From assembly GCF_000196015.1 (NCBI RefSeq), contig NC_007974.2, forward strand, positions 2,480,001-2,544,000: 64,000 bases of DNA, in the 5' to 3' direction. The position numbers and the translations under genes are program-made. Each line of letters begins with the position of its first letter. The stretch's first letter is position 1. The notes beneath the pieces were generated by a model. It ran no database searches, was not told the origin of the DNA, and saw only the letters and a list, made by a program, of their open reading frames with translations. Positions 27,056 through 36,247 of the stretch are shown piece after piece. The DNA is from Cupriavidus metallidurans CH34 (GTDB lineage: Bacteria; Pseudomonadota; Gammaproteobacteria; Burkholderiales; Burkholderiaceae).

Positions 27056-27529
27056 ATGATGACCTCCAACGTGAATGCCGATGTAGTCCCACTCAAGCGC
27101 GCTGGCCTGAGGGCCACGTCTCCGCGCATGCACGTGCTTGAGGTATTTCGCGCAAGCGAACGCCGCCACCTGAGCGCGGAAGACGTCTATCGGACCATGC
27201 TTGAACTGGGCATCGATGCCGGGCTGTCGACGGTCTATCGGGTGCTCAACCAGCTCGTGCAGGCGGACATCCTGTTACGCCACAGCTTTGAATCCGATCA
27301 TTCTGTTTTCGAACTCAACGAGGGCGGTCATCACGACCATCTGATCTGTCTGGAATGCGGGCGCGTCGAGGAGTTTCGTGACGAGGCGATCGAGCAGCGC
27401 CAGAAGCAGGTGGCGGCGCGCAATGATTTCGTGCTGCGCGAGCACATGCTGGTGCTGTATGGGCTCTGCCCCGATTGCCAGCGGTCACGCATTGGGGCGG
27501 TGGAAGCAGACGTCGACGCGGCGCGCTGA
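27056..27529 (+). CDS. Fur-family metalloregulator
   Basis: The 157-residue repressor has the N-terminal winged helix of the family (LRATSPRMHVLEVFR, LSAEDVYRTMLE, STVYRVLNQLVQADIL) and the C-terminal dimer domain with the HHDHLICLECGRVEEF metal site, plus two CxxC pairs (Cys98/Cys101 and Cys138/Cys141) that form the structural zinc site. The DNA-recognition helix and metal ligands match true Fur rather than Zur or PerR by eye. Two adjacent ATG codons at 27056 and 27059 are possible. It stands alone, unlike the usual housekeeping fur gene, so it may be a second paralog. Confidence 0.88.
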   Translation: MMTSNVNADVVPLKRAGLRATSPRMHVLEVFRASERRHLSAEDVYRTMLELGIDAGLSTVYRVLNQLVQADILLRHSFESDHSVFELNEGGHHDHLICLECGRVEEFRDEAIEQRQKQVAARNDFVLREHMLVLYGLCPDCQRSRIGAVEADVDAAR

Positions 27530-27649
27530 CACCCCGGATGTTGCTTACAGAATAGCCAGCTTCCGTTACAAACACGCGCGAATGGTAATACGCCACATGG
27601 GTAGAGTGGAGGCGTAGCAACTCACCCCTTCTGGTGAAGGCTGAAGACC

Positions 27650-28006
27650 ATGAACAACAAGCGCCCTCTCTACTTTTCGATTTTCCTCGCTGGCGCAGCC
27701 GCGCTCGCTGCCTCCGCCTCCGCAATGGCTCGCGTCGATATCGGCGTCAGTCTCGGCGTGCCTGCGCCGGTGGTAGTCGCTCCCGCACCCGTCGTTGTGG
27801 CTCCCGCGCCCGTGGTGGTGGCGCCCCCACCACCCGCCTACATAGCGCCGCCGCCTCCGGTGGTCTACCGCCCGGGCCCGCCGGTCTATGTGGCGCCGGC
27901 AGTTGTCGTCGGCTGGCACGGGGATCGTTATTGGGACGGCCGCCGCTGGTATGACCGCCGCGAGTACCACGCGTGGCACCATCACGACGACTACTACCGC
28001 CGCTGA
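27650..28006 (+). CDS. Pro/Val-rich secreted protein with YxWD-type end
   Basis: The 118-residue protein has a signal peptide (about 1-27). A low-complexity run follows in which PAPVVVA is repeated three times in tandem and then becomes PPPP-rich. The C-terminal 35 residues (HGDRYWDGRRWYDRREYHAWHHHDD) are rich in Tyr, Trp, His and Arg. Small envelope proteins of this kind are common in Burkholderiaceae; their function is unknown. The His-rich end could bind metal. It ends 13 bases from the convergent transporter gene. Confidence 0.7.
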   Translation: MNNKRPLYFSIFLAGAAALAASASAMARVDIGVSLGVPAPVVVAPAPVVVAPAPVVVAPPPPAYIAPPPPVVYRPGPPVYVAPAVVVGWHGDRYWDGRRWYDRREYHAWHHHDDYYRR

Positions 28007-28019
28007 TCCAGCGTGACGA

Positions 28020-28931
28020 TCACGACCGGGCCGGCGCCGGCGCCACTGCCGGCGCGGCTGGTCGCAATACCAGCCAGACCGCCACGCCAATCAGCGCCAT
28101 CCCTGCGGCGTGGGCCCACGACAGCGATTCCCCAAGGAACATCCAGCCCCAAACGATGCCGAACGGCGGGATCAGGAAGGTCACGGTCAGCGATCTGACC
28201 GGACCCAGGTCGGCAATCAGCCGGAAGTACAGCACGTAGGCGATCGCGGTACAGAACATCCCGACCGCGAGCATCGCCGCCCAGACGCCGGGCCCCGCAG
28301 CCGGCAGCGTGTTCTCTCGCCACAGCGCGACCGCGCTGAAAGGCAGCAGGAACAACGTTGCGCCTACCAGGCTGCCGGCAGCGACCAGGCGACTGTCCAG
28401 ACCGCCACGAGCGGTGATCCACCGGCGCGTCAGGAAGCCCGCCAGTCCGTAGCACGACGTTGCCACCAGGCAAGCCAGCGCGCCGAGCAACACCTCGTGC
28501 GAGAACACCACCGGCCCCGTCCGCGTCAGCACGCCGACACCCGCCAGCCCCATCAGGACACCGGCAGCCTTGGCACGCGTCAGCTTTTCGGCAAAGAACA
28601 GCGAGCCGATCAGCACTCCCATCAGCGGTGTCATCGCGTTAAAGATCGCCGAGTACCCAGCTGGCAGCCAGAGCGCGGCGATCGCATACATCACGAAAGG
28701 AATGCCCGAGTTGATGATGCCGAGGATGATCACGGCACGCCACTTGCCCTGCATGTCCCATTTGAGCCCGAGCATCGGAAGACAGGCGCCAAGCGTCACG
28801 GCACCGATCAGCACCCGGAAGAATGCCGTCGGCAGCGGCCCGAGCACCGGGGCACCGATACGGATGAATAAGAAGCTGGCGCCCCAGATGGCCGACAGCA
28901 GTAGAAGACGGAACAGGTCAGCGGGTCTCAT
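28020..28931 (-). CDS. EamA/DMT-family transporter
   Basis: The 303-residue protein has ten predicted membrane helices in two repeats, opening with LFRLLLLSAIWGASFLFIRIG and, in the second EamA domain, FLIPPFGIVWGWMFLGESL. Proteins of this family export amino acids or small metabolites. The substrate cannot be told. I chose the ATG at 28931, which starts just before the first helix; the open frame extends 34 codons upstream without helix-compatible sequence before it. Confidence 0.88.
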   Translation of the reverse strand: MRPADLFRLLLLSAIWGASFLFIRIGAPVLGPLPTAFFRVLIGAVTLGACLPMLGLKWDMQGKWRAVIILGIINSGIPFVMYAIAALWLPAGYSAIFNAMTPLMGVLIGSLFFAEKLTRAKAAGVLMGLAGVGVLTRTGPVVFSHEVLLGALACLVATSCYGLAGFLTRRWITARGGLDSRLVAAGSLVGATLFLLPFSAVALWRENTLPAAGPGVWAAMLAVGMFCTAIAYVLYFRLIADLGPVRSLTVTFLIPPFGIVWGWMFLGESLSWAHAAGMALIGVAVWLVLRPAAPAVAPAPARS

Positions 28932-29243
28932 TGGGTTATGAAATGCAATGATCAAACCGAAAAACATCAGACCGTTGTCGATATGCGACAGAATCGGCAC
29001 ATTGGTCGATGCCACGCGCAGCAACAGCGCCACGGGAAGGTATTAAAGCGCTGAAACCGGCAAGCAGCACGCTGGATTCGGACATTCCCCTGCTCGACCA
29101 GAAGACGCCTTTGCTGCGCCGCAAAATCATCGAAATCGCATCTTAAAGCGTAGAAGTACAGCGATTGTTGCGCTTCCGCCGCATATTGCTTTCGATTGCC
29201 TTTCGTAATCACCCCTCAAATGTAGGGGGCACTACCACAGGGC

Positions 29244-29273
29244 GTGACATCGCGTATTCGATTCCTTTAAAAT
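29244..29273 (+). promoter_or_regulatory. Sigma-70-like promoter
   Basis: GTGACA (29244-29249) and TAAAAT (29268-29273) each differ from the sigma-70 consensus at one position, with an 18-base spacer. Transcription would start near 29280 on the plus strand, 40 bases before an intrinsic terminator. Confidence 0.5.
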
Positions 29274-29279
29274 CTGTAC

Positions 29280-29353
29280 TGCGCCAGAGTTAATTGACCC
29301 CTCCGACGCATTCCCGACAAGCCGCCAGGCAATCCTGGCGGCTTCTTTTTTTG
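29280..29353 (+). ncRNA. Candidate small RNA or attenuator leader
   Basis: The interval lies between a good promoter and a strong terminator, with no open frame of its own. The predicted transcript is about 74 nucleotides and carries ACCCCTCC near position 20, which is complementary to the ribosome-binding consensus. It lies 115 bases before the PadR-like gene, so it may be a free small RNA or an attenuated leader of that gene. Confidence 0.45.
29321..29353 (+). terminator. Rho-independent terminator
   Basis: Perfect nine-base arms (GCCGCCAGG and CCTGGCGGC) with a four-base loop are followed by TTCTTTTTTTG. There is no protein gene upstream on this strand for over 1.3 kb. Confidence 0.85.
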
Positions 29354-29467
29354 TCGTGACGAAAAGTTGTATCGTATGTCACAGCAGGGCCACATACAGC
29401 AACTGGCGTATGGTGCACGTTGTGTTCCCGCGTCAACCATCCTCCCCCTTACAGCGTTGCCAGCGAC

Positions 29468-29803
29468 ATGAAACGACAGTTCCTCGGCTTGCTCGCCCGC
29501 GTCTACGTCATGCAATTCGCCATGGAGGTGCCCGCCACCGTTGCGATGCTTGCGGAAATGCTCATGGATTACGGATTCCAGGTAGACATCGGCTCCGTAC
29601 GACCTCTGCTGCGTGCGCTGCAGATGGAGGGTTATCTCGAAAGCGTCCTGCGCGACGGTATCGGGCGGGTCTACCTGCTCACCGAACTGGGGCGTGAAGA
29701 GTTGGCCACCAGCCGCACACGGATCGACGAGTTGTATCGCCGACTCCACAATCCCGTCGCCGAGACCGTCGCCATGGCACCGGCGACCGTTTCCCACACC
29801 TGA
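29468..29803 (+). CDS. PadR-like winged-helix protein
   Basis: The 111-residue protein resembles the DNA-binding domain of PadR regulators: a helix with MEVPATVAMLAEMLMDYGF, the recognition part IGSVRPLLRALQMEGYLES, the wing RVYLLTELGREEL and a final helix SRTRIDELYRRL. It lacks the longer C-terminal dimer domain, as in the short PadR subgroup. The ATG at 29468 is chosen because the upstream extension (Pro/Ser-rich) does not fit the fold. An intrinsic terminator follows at 29835. Confidence 0.75.
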   Translation: MKRQFLGLLARVYVMQFAMEVPATVAMLAEMLMDYGFQVDIGSVRPLLRALQMEGYLESVLRDGIGRVYLLTELGREELATSRTRIDELYRRLHNPVAETVAMAPATVSHT

Positions 29804-29834
29804 TTCCTGATTCCCAAGCCACGCTTGAATGACG

Positions 29835-29877
29835 AAACCGGCACGCCGCGCCAGCGGCCTGCCGGTTTGTTTGTTTG
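29835..29877 (+). terminator. Rho-independent terminator
   Basis: Arms AAACCGGC and GCCGGTTT enclose a loop that can itself pair (GCCGC/GCGGC) and are followed by TTTGTTTGTTT. It lies about 30 bases after the PadR-like gene and would end that transcript. Confidence 0.75.
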
Positions 29878-29983
29878 GGTGGGATCAAACGTCTCAGCCA
29901 CCGCGTATCCACCCGATGCGTGCGTGACGTTGCGTACCCGTTTCTGCGGGCGCCCACGGCGTGCCAGACGTCATGCCGCCATG

Positions 29984-31450
29984 TCAGGCCGCAAGCACGT
30001 CCGCATTGGCCAGACTGCTATCGCCACGCAGGATCTGACGCAGCGTATCCAGTCCAACCGGCTGGCTGAACAGGTAACCCTGCACGGCATCGCATCCTTC
30101 GGCGCGCAGGAAATCGAACTGCGCTTTTGTCTCCACGCCCTCGGCCACCACCTGCAGATGCAACTGGCGCCCGAGCGCGACGATGGCCGCGGCCACCGCC
30201 CGGTCGTGTCCCGGCACGGCGAGATCATCGACGAACGACTTGTCGATCTTGAGCTTGCTGATTGGCAGGCGGGTCAGATACCCAAGCCCCGAGTAGCCCG
30301 TACCGAAGTCGTCGATCGAAATCCCCACGCCCAGCTGGCGCACCTGCCGGAGCGTCTCGACGGTGGTCTCGCTGCCGTCGACGAGAATGCCCTCGGTCAC
30401 CTCGATGGTCAGACTGGCGGCCGGCAGCCCGGAAGCGCGCAACGCCTGCGCAACGGCCGCCGGGAAACTTGCCTGACGCAATTGCAGCGGCGAAATATTG
30501 ACCGCGACATCGATATCGCACCCCAGCTCCTGACGCACCGACTGGATATCCTGGCAAGCCTTGCCCAGCACCCACTCGCCAAGCTCGCTGACGAGACCGC
30601 ACTGCTCGGCGATCGGGATGAACTCAGACGGCTGCATCACGCCGCGCTCGGGGGTCTCCCAGGCGATCAGGGCCTCGACCCCGAGCAACGCCAGCCTGGA
30701 AACGTCGACGATCGGCTGGTAGCGCAACCGGAACTCCCCCTTGGCCAGCGCGCGACGGAGCAACCCCTCGATCGTGAAGCGCGTCCGCGATGCCTCCGCC
30801 ATCTCGCTGGCAAAACGCCGCAGTTGGGCGCGCCCGCCATGCTTGGCGGCATACATCGCCGCGTCGGCCGATTTCATCAGGTCCGTCAGCGAATTGCCAT
30901 CCTGGGGAAAGATCGCCATGCCGAGCGAGGGCGTGACGCGAACATGTTCGCCCGCCAGCGGCAGGTCCTCGGACACGCGCGCAAGAATCTTGGCAGCCAC
31001 CAGCTCGGCCTCGCCATCGAAGCGCAAGTCTCCAAGCGCCACGGCAAATTCGTCGCCGCCCATGCGCGCCACCACATCGCGGGGCCGCACCGCCCCGCGA
31101 ATGCGGTCGGCGATGGTCCGCAGCAGGTCGTCCCCCACGGGATGGCCGAGCGTTTCATTGATGTGTTTGAAATGGTCGAGATCGAGCAACAGCAGCGCCA
31201 CACCACTGCCACGACGGCGCGCTTCCGCGAGCAGTACTTCGCATCGCTCATGCAGTTCCGACCGGTTTGGCAGCCCCGTCAGCGCATCGTGCTTTGCCAT
31301 GTGGCTGATATAGGCATCCGCAAGCGTCGCTTGCTTGCGCGCTTCCTGGCGCTCACGCCGAAGACGGCCTGCGAGCCATCCCGCCAGCATGACCGCAGCC
31401 GTCGCGAGTAGCAGCGGAAGCCAGACGAGCGGTGACAAGAGCGGTTGCAT
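29984..31450 (-). CDS. GGDEF-EAL cyclic-di-GMP enzyme
   Basis: The 488-residue protein has one membrane segment (about 5-27), a GGDEF domain with intact GGDEF (131-135) and an RxxD inhibitory site (Arg122-Asp125), then an EAL domain with Glu259-Ala260-Leu261 and DDFGTGYSGLGYL (from Asp380). Both the cyclase and phosphodiesterase sites look intact, so it may be bifunctional, or one domain may act only in regulation. The ATG at 31450 is chosen because it begins directly before the membrane segment. It is divergent from a second GGDEF gene. Confidence 0.92.
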   Translation of the reverse strand: MQPLLSPLVWLPLLLATAAVMLAGWLAGRLRRERQEARKQATLADAYISHMAKHDALTGLPNRSELHERCEVLLAEARRRGSGVALLLLDLDHFKHINETLGHPVGDDLLRTIADRIRGAVRPRDVVARMGGDEFAVALGDLRFDGEAELVAAKILARVSEDLPLAGEHVRVTPSLGMAIFPQDGNSLTDLMKSADAAMYAAKHGGRAQLRRFASEMAEASRTRFTIEGLLRRALAKGEFRLRYQPIVDVSRLALLGVEALIAWETPERGVMQPSEFIPIAEQCGLVSELGEWVLGKACQDIQSVRQELGCDIDVAVNISPLQLRQASFPAAVAQALRASGLPAASLTIEVTEGILVDGSETTVETLRQVRQLGVGISIDDFGTGYSGLGYLTRLPISKLKIDKSFVDDLAVPGHDRAVAAAIVALGRQLHLQVVAEGVETKAQFDFLRAEGCDAVQGYLFSQPVGLDTLRQILRGDSSLANADVLAA

Positions 31451-31747
31451 GAACGAAAGAATGAAACAGCAGTGGAGGCGTTGTGGGCCCTTTCTCTGGC
31501 GATGGACACCCGAAGAACACCGTGTCTGGCGCACTATACCTTGTGTGCTTGCGCCCGCACAGTAGCGGTCGATTCGTTTTCGATGACAAGAGACGCATGG
31601 AACGCAGGCTGTCAAACCCGGTTTCTCCGGACTTTCATCATCAGGCGAACGTGATAACTTACGTTCGCCAGCAACCAGATCTGCGCAAAGCGCTGGCTCC
31701 AGCGAATTCACAGGCTTTCGATGCCACATCGACTCCGTGACACTCAC

Positions 31748-33736
31748 ATGCCCCGGTTACTGCCGTCGCTCAAGGTACGCATTGCGCTGATCACCACGGT
31801 GCTTGCCGGCATTCTCGGCGGAGGCATCGTCATCGGCTCGCTCTACTTCGCCCATCTCGATCTCGAAGACGCGCTGCAGAATCAGCAGGACTCCATCGTC
31901 AAGCTATCGGTGGACCAGCTCGACACGGCGATGGATGACCGTATCGAGCTGCTCTCCCACCTGGCACCGCAACTGCGCGACACGCTCGCTTCCGCGCATG
32001 AGCAGCCACACGATGCCGTACGGGCGGCGCTACAGCAGGCAATCGACCGCACGATACCAATGCCCGAGGCGTTCAATGCCGTGATGGTCGTCGACGCGGC
32101 TGGCACAGTCCTGACCATGGACGGCAAGCCCGTCGAGGTGGGTGACCGCGCCTACTTCCTCGAGGCCATTCGCACGCGCAATGTCGTGGTTGCCGCGCCG
32201 ATCCGCTCCCGCGTCGGCGGCTATGTGGGCGTCCTGGTGGCGGTACCGGTGCTCTCGTTGTCCGGCGAGTTCCTGGGCGTCGCGGGGGGCTGGCTCAACC
32301 TTGCCAACTCGAACTTCCTGGTGGAAATCGCCAATAACCGGCTGGGCACCACGGGCTTCTACTGCCTGGTGTCGGCCGGCAGCGAACCCGTCTATGTCCA
32401 GCATCCGGACCCCACCATGGCGCGCAAGCCCGCCCACGCCGTTGGCGAGACCTGCGGCGTGGACGATCACAGCGCGCCGCTGGAATTTCTCACCCCGACC
32501 CGGCCCGTGATCGCCCGCCGGCTGATGGCAAGCACGGGCTGGGAACTCGTGGCCGTGATGCCGGCACAGGAAGCCTATGCGCCACTGCGCCAGATGCAGC
32601 GTCGATTCCTGATGATGTCGGCCATCGCCCTGTCGGTGGTGGCGCTGCTGATCTGGCTGGCGGTACGCCAGTTGCTGACGCCGCTTTCTCGCCTGCATCA
32701 GGTGGTGCAGGCGAGCGCGAACGACCTGGATGCATTTCAGCGCTTGCCAAAGCGTCCGCACCGCGACGAGATCGGCGATGTCACCGGCGCCTTCATCCGC
32801 CTGATGCGTGACATGCGCCAGCGCGGACTGCAACTGGCACGCAGCGAACGGCGGCTGCGCGCGGTCACCGACACGCTCCCGGCACTGCTGGCCTTCATCG
32901 ACAGCGACGAACGCTACGTCTTCAACAACATCGCCTACGAGCGTGTGTTCGGTATGTCGCTGGATGAAATCCAGGGCAAGACCGTGCGCGAAGTGCTGGG
33001 CGAGGAACGATACGCACGCGCCCAGCCCTTCCTGCAACGCGCGCTGCGGGGCGAGGAGGTCAGCTTCGAGGCCGAGTATCACTTCCCGCATCATCACTGG
33101 ATGGAAATGAACTATCGCCCGGAATGGGGCGAGGATGGCCGGCAGGTGGTGGGCGTACACATCCACGTGGAGGACATCACGCGGCGCAAGGTGGAGAATC
33201 TGCGGCTGTCGCACATCTCGCGAACGGACCACCTGACCCAACTCCAGAACCGCAACGCCTTCGAAAGCCAGTTGCGGGACGCGATGATGCTGAGCCGCGC
33301 CGAGCAGCAACTGATGGCCCTGCTTTATCTGGACATGGATCGCTTCAAGGCCGTCAACGACATACACGGCCATGCCACCGGCGATCTGCTGCTGCAGGCA
33401 TTCGCGCTGCGTCTGCGGCGCTGTGTGCGCGAGAGCGATCATGTCGCGCGCATCGGCGGGGACGAATTCGCGGTAATTCTCGAGGACATCGGCACGCCAG
33501 CCACGGCGCAGCGAATTGCCGGCGCGATCCTGGAATCGGTCGGTCGGCACTTCTATTTCGATGGAATACTGGCCGACGTCGACGTGAGCATCGGCGTGAC
33601 TCTCTACAAGGGCACGCCGATCAGCGAGGAAACGCTGATGCGGCAGGCCGATGTACTGCTGTATCGCGCCAAGGCACTGGGCCGGGGTCGCTACGAAATC
33701 GGCCCCGCGGAACTGCTGGCAGACGCTGGGGCCTGA
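31748..33736 (+). CDS. Membrane diguanylate cyclase (Cache-HAMP-PAS-GGDEF)
   Basis: The 662-residue protein has a first membrane segment (about 11-33), a periplasmic dCache-type sensor (about 40-285), a second membrane segment (about 290-312), a HAMP linker, a PAS domain (about 375-500) and a GGDEF domain with intact GGDEF at 570-574 and RxxD upstream (RESD). It should make c-di-GMP in response to a small periplasmic ligand. An in-frame ATG at 31721 is an alternative start. Its 298-base divergent spacing from the GGDEF-EAL gene suggests shared control. Confidence 0.92.
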   Translation: MPRLLPSLKVRIALITTVLAGILGGGIVIGSLYFAHLDLEDALQNQQDSIVKLSVDQLDTAMDDRIELLSHLAPQLRDTLASAHEQPHDAVRAALQQAIDRTIPMPEAFNAVMVVDAAGTVLTMDGKPVEVGDRAYFLEAIRTRNVVVAAPIRSRVGGYVGVLVAVPVLSLSGEFLGVAGGWLNLANSNFLVEIANNRLGTTGFYCLVSAGSEPVYVQHPDPTMARKPAHAVGETCGVDDHSAPLEFLTPTRPVIARRLMASTGWELVAVMPAQEAYAPLRQMQRRFLMMSAIALSVVALLIWLAVRQLLTPLSRLHQVVQASANDLDAFQRLPKRPHRDEIGDVTGAFIRLMRDMRQRGLQLARSERRLRAVTDTLPALLAFIDSDERYVFNNIAYERVFGMSLDEIQGKTVREVLGEERYARAQPFLQRALRGEEVSFEAEYHFPHHHWMEMNYRPEWGEDGRQVVGVHIHVEDITRRKVENLRLSHISRTDHLTQLQNRNAFESQLRDAMMLSRAEQQLMALLYLDMDRFKAVNDIHGHATGDLLLQAFALRLRRCVRESDHVARIGGDEFAVILEDIGTPATAQRIAGAILESVGRHFYFDGILADVDVSIGVTLYKGTPISEETLMRQADVLLYRAKALGRGRYEIGPAELLADAGA

Positions 33737-33817
33737 CCCACTTTCGGCGCTGAAAGCCGCCTGACAGTGTCAGAATCGGCTGGCCGGTGGCGCCAGAGCT
33801 GGAGCTGGAGCTGCTGC

Positions 33818-34189
33818 TCAGTGCTTCGTGGACTCGTCGGAAGCGTCCGACGCCTGGGGCGCATCCGCGTCAAACGGCACATGGCGGCCGTCCGCCGACT
33901 GGTAACCGAGCTTCGCGCTCTCGCCCATCATCCTCTCGTAGGCCAGCATGGCCTCGGCCACGGCCTTGGACTCGCCCTTGAACACGACCACGTCGTTGCC
34001 GCAGTTCGGGCATTGACCGCCGAATACCGCGTCGATGCCGTGCAATCCCGGCGCCGGGATGGCATCGAAATTGGTGAACGCCGTCTTGCAGGCCCCGCAG
34101 ACCAGTTGTGCCGGCCGCAGTGCATCGACGCGCGCACGCGCCTGTTGTGCCCGTTCCTCGGGCGTTCCCCGCCGTTTTGCCTCACCCAT
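33818..34189 (-). CDS. Small zinc-ribbon-like protein
   Basis: The 123-residue protein starts MGEAKRRG, followed by a basic helix. Two CxxC pairs (CGACKTAF and CPNCGNDV), 29 residues apart, form a likely zinc ribbon. The C-terminal tail is acidic (DADAPQASDASDES). AAAGGA stands nine bases before the ATG at 34189, which decides the start although the frame is open for 200 codons upstream. It is a conserved-looking hypothetical protein; a nucleic-acid or protein-binding role is possible but unproven. Confidence 0.65.
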   Translation of the reverse strand: MGEAKRRGTPEERAQQARARVDALRPAQLVCGACKTAFTNFDAIPAPGLHGIDAVFGGQCPNCGNDVVVFKGESKAVAEAMLAYERMMGESAKLGYQSADGRHVPFDADAPQASDASDESTKH

Positions 34190-34399
34190 GATGCTGTCCT
34201 TTCTGACTGCCTGTTTTCGTCTACCACGGCCTTCTGCGCGCTTCGTCGGCCAAACCCCACTCAAAGGATTCATCCAGACTCCGCCGGCGCATGGCACGGG
34301 CGTGCCATTGTAGACCAGTACGCGTGTCCGGCACGACCACGATACGCCTGCTATTGTGGATAACGGTTGCCTACCACCTACCCCCCAAGGAGGACACCG

Positions 34400-34750
34400 A
34401 TGATTCGACCCACCGTGCAGGAGAATTTCTCCCGTTACGCCGACTGTATCGCAGCCTGCAATGCCGCCGCCGCCGCATGCCTCAAGTGCGCGGCCGCTTG
34501 CCTGGAGGAGCCCGACACGCGGAAGATGACGCGCTGCATTGCGCTCGACATGGATTGCGCAGGCATCGCCAACCTGGCCGCGTCCTACATGCTGCGCAAC
34601 AGCGAGTTCGCGCCGCTGGTCTGCGAAGACTGTGCCGAAGTGTGCAAGTGGTGCAAGGAGGAATGCGAGCGCTATGACCATTGGCATTGCCAGGAATGCG
34701 CCAAGGCCTGCGCCGCCTGCATGGAGATGTGCCTGAAGATGACTGCCTGA
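34400..34750 (+). CDS. Four-helix copper-storage-like protein (Csp/DUF326)
   Basis: The 116-residue protein carries 17 Cys in the helical spacing of four-helix-bundle copper storage proteins (ADCIAACNAAAAACLKCAAA, CEDCAEVCKWCKEEC, CQECAKACAACMEMC). Csp proteins line the inside of the bundle with Cys thiolates and hold many Cu(I) ions. It has no signal peptide, so it is of the cytosolic Csp3 kind. AAGGAGG stands seven bases before the ATG at 34400, which fixes the start. It likely buffers copper, as expected in a metal-tolerant genus. No copper regulator is adjacent. Confidence 0.9.
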   Translation: MIRPTVQENFSRYADCIAACNAAAAACLKCAAACLEEPDTRKMTRCIALDMDCAGIANLAASYMLRNSEFAPLVCEDCAEVCKWCKEECERYDHWHCQECAKACAACMEMCLKMTA

Positions 34751-34915
34751 AGCCCCCCGTCCCAACCTGACCAGGCAACCGCCGCCGGCGTGCATCTATG
34801 CACGCACCGGCGGCAGGGACTTTGCTCCCGTACACGGCGGATATCACATCAGGCGGCTATCCTTGCAGATCGTACTCAGCACTCGCTGCGATCCCTTTCC
34901 TGAAGGAGTCCGTCC

Positions 34916-35170
34916 ATGTCCGAGAAGTCGTCCGCCACCCGTATCGAGAAAGACAGCCTTGGAGACGTCGCCGTCCCGGCGGATCATCTCTGGGGTGCCC
35001 AGACCGAGCGATCGCGTCAGAATTTCCGAATCGGCAGCGAAAAGATGCCGCCTGCGTTGATCGAGGCGTTCGCGATACTGAAACTGTGCGCGGCCCGCGC
35101 CAACCGGGAACTCGGCGTGCTCAAGCCCGATCTGGCCGATGCCATCGAACGCGCAGCCGAGGAAGTGATC
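34916..35170 (+). pseudogene. fumC: Class II fumarase, 5' part (interrupted by IS30 element)
   Basis: These 85 codons encode the N-terminal part of fumarase [21 protein letters not shown] followed by [11 protein letters not shown] and the AAEEVI helix. The frame then runs into the insertion sequence and stops after 14 foreign codons. Removing the element and one ATC copy joins it in frame to the 3' part at 36277, giving a 467-residue protein of normal family length. An AAGGAG ribosome-binding site precedes the ATG. The N-terminal piece alone lacks all catalytic residues. Confidence 0.92.
35168..35170 (+). repeat. Target-site duplication, left copy (ATC)
   Basis: ATC stands directly before the left inverted repeat of the element. 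The same triplet follows the right inverted repeat at 36274-36276. Three bases fits the IS30 family. Confidence 0.8.
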
Positions 35171-35195
35171 GGCGGTTTCAAGTCCAAGTGCAACA
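35171..35195 (+). repeat. IS30 element left inverted repeat
   Basis: The outer 25 bases end in AAGTGCAACA and pair with the inverted right end (36248-36273). Confidence 0.8.
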
Positions 35196-35200
35196 AAAAC

Positions 35201-36229
35201 TCAATGCACTAAATCCGGCTGCTGGGCCAGCCGCGCCAAATGCTCGGCATAGACCTCGATGGGCTTGCGCCACCCCAGAGTCATCCTGGGCCGTCCATTG
35301 AGCTCATCGGCCACAGCGTCCAACTGCTCCTGGCTGTAGCCACTCAGATCAGTCCCCTTGGGGAAGTACTGGCGCAAGAGCCCATTGGTGTTCTCGTTGC
35401 TCCCCCTTTGCCAGGGACTGTAGGGGTCGCAGAAGTACACCTTCATGCCTGTGTTCTCGCTGAGCTGGCGGTGCTCGGCCATCTCGCTGCCCCGGTCGTA
35501 GGTCAGGGTCTGGCGCATCGGCTGGGCTATTGTCTTGAGCTTGTCGCTGAAGGCTTGCAGTACATGCGCCGCTGTGGCGGGGTTGGGGTGTGGCAGCTTG
35601 ACCAGCACCACCAGACGGGTGGTGCGCTCGACCAGCGTGCCAATCGCACTGGCGTTAGCCTTGCCTTTGATCAGATCACCCTCCCAGTGGCCGGGCAACT
35701 GGCGATCCTCGATCTCGGGTGCTCGCACATGGATGCTCAGCAAGTCTTGCGTCTCCTTGCGGCGATCCTTTCCCCTGGAGCGGGGCCAACGTTTGGCGTG
35801 GGCCATGCGCAGGCAGGACACCAGCTCCTTCTTGAGCTCTCCCCGGGGCTGGGCGTAGATGCAGGTGTAGATGCTTTCGTGTGAGGCTTGCAAGCGGCGA
35901 TCCTGTGGGTGAAGACGCTGGAGTTCGTTGGCGATTTGCTGGGGCGACCACTTGTGGCGCAGGTAGTCGCAAACCAGCGGGAACAAGGGCCCTTGGCGGT
36001 GCAGCTTGGGGCTGGGACGGGCTTGGCGTTTGCGATTGTCACTGCGCTGCTGGGCGAACTTGGAGGCGTAGCCCTTGCCGCCTGCATTGCGATTGCACTC
36101 GCGGCTGATAGTGCTCTTGTCACGCCCCAGGGCCCTGGCTATGGCGCTGAGGCTTTGCTTTTGCTGCAGCCCCAGGGCTATCGCATGGCGTTCGGTCTCA
36201 CTCAACTGCTGGTAATTTTTCTTGGTCAT
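35201..36229 (-). CDS. IS30-family transposase
   Basis: The 342-residue transposase has the N-terminal helix-turn-helix pair ([35 protein letters not shown]) and a DDE catalytic core with Asp185 (HWEGDLIKG), Asp245 (LTYDRGSEM) and Glu279 ([17 protein letters not shown]), the DD(33)E spacing of the family. No frameshift or stop interrupts it. It cuts at the element's inverted repeats and inserts copies elsewhere. Confidence 0.96.
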   Translation of the reverse strand: MTKKNYQQLSETERHAIALGLQQKQSLSAIARALGRDKSTISRECNRNAGGKGYASKFAQQRSDNRKRQARPSPKLHRQGPLFPLVCDYLRHKWSPQQIANELQRLHPQDRRLQASHESIYTCIYAQPRGELKKELVSCLRMAHAKRWPRSRGKDRRKETQDLLSIHVRAPEIEDRQLPGHWEGDLIKGKANASAIGTLVERTTRLVVLVKLPHPNPATAAHVLQAFSDKLKTIAQPMRQTLTYDRGSEMAEHRQLSENTGMKVYFCDPYSPWQRGSNENTNGLLRQYFPKGTDLSGYSQEQLDAVADELNGRPRMTLGWRKPIEVYAEHLARLAQQPDLVH

Positions 36230-36247
36230 CTTGGCCTCAATTCTCGG

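Noticed and set aside
29825..31411. 528-codon plus-strand frame across the GGDEF-EAL gene
   Set aside because: It is an antisense shadow; the minus strand carries intact GGDEF and EAL motifs in frame.
32030..33550. 506-codon minus-strand frame inside the Cache-GGDEF gene
   Set aside because: Antisense shadow with no family signature.
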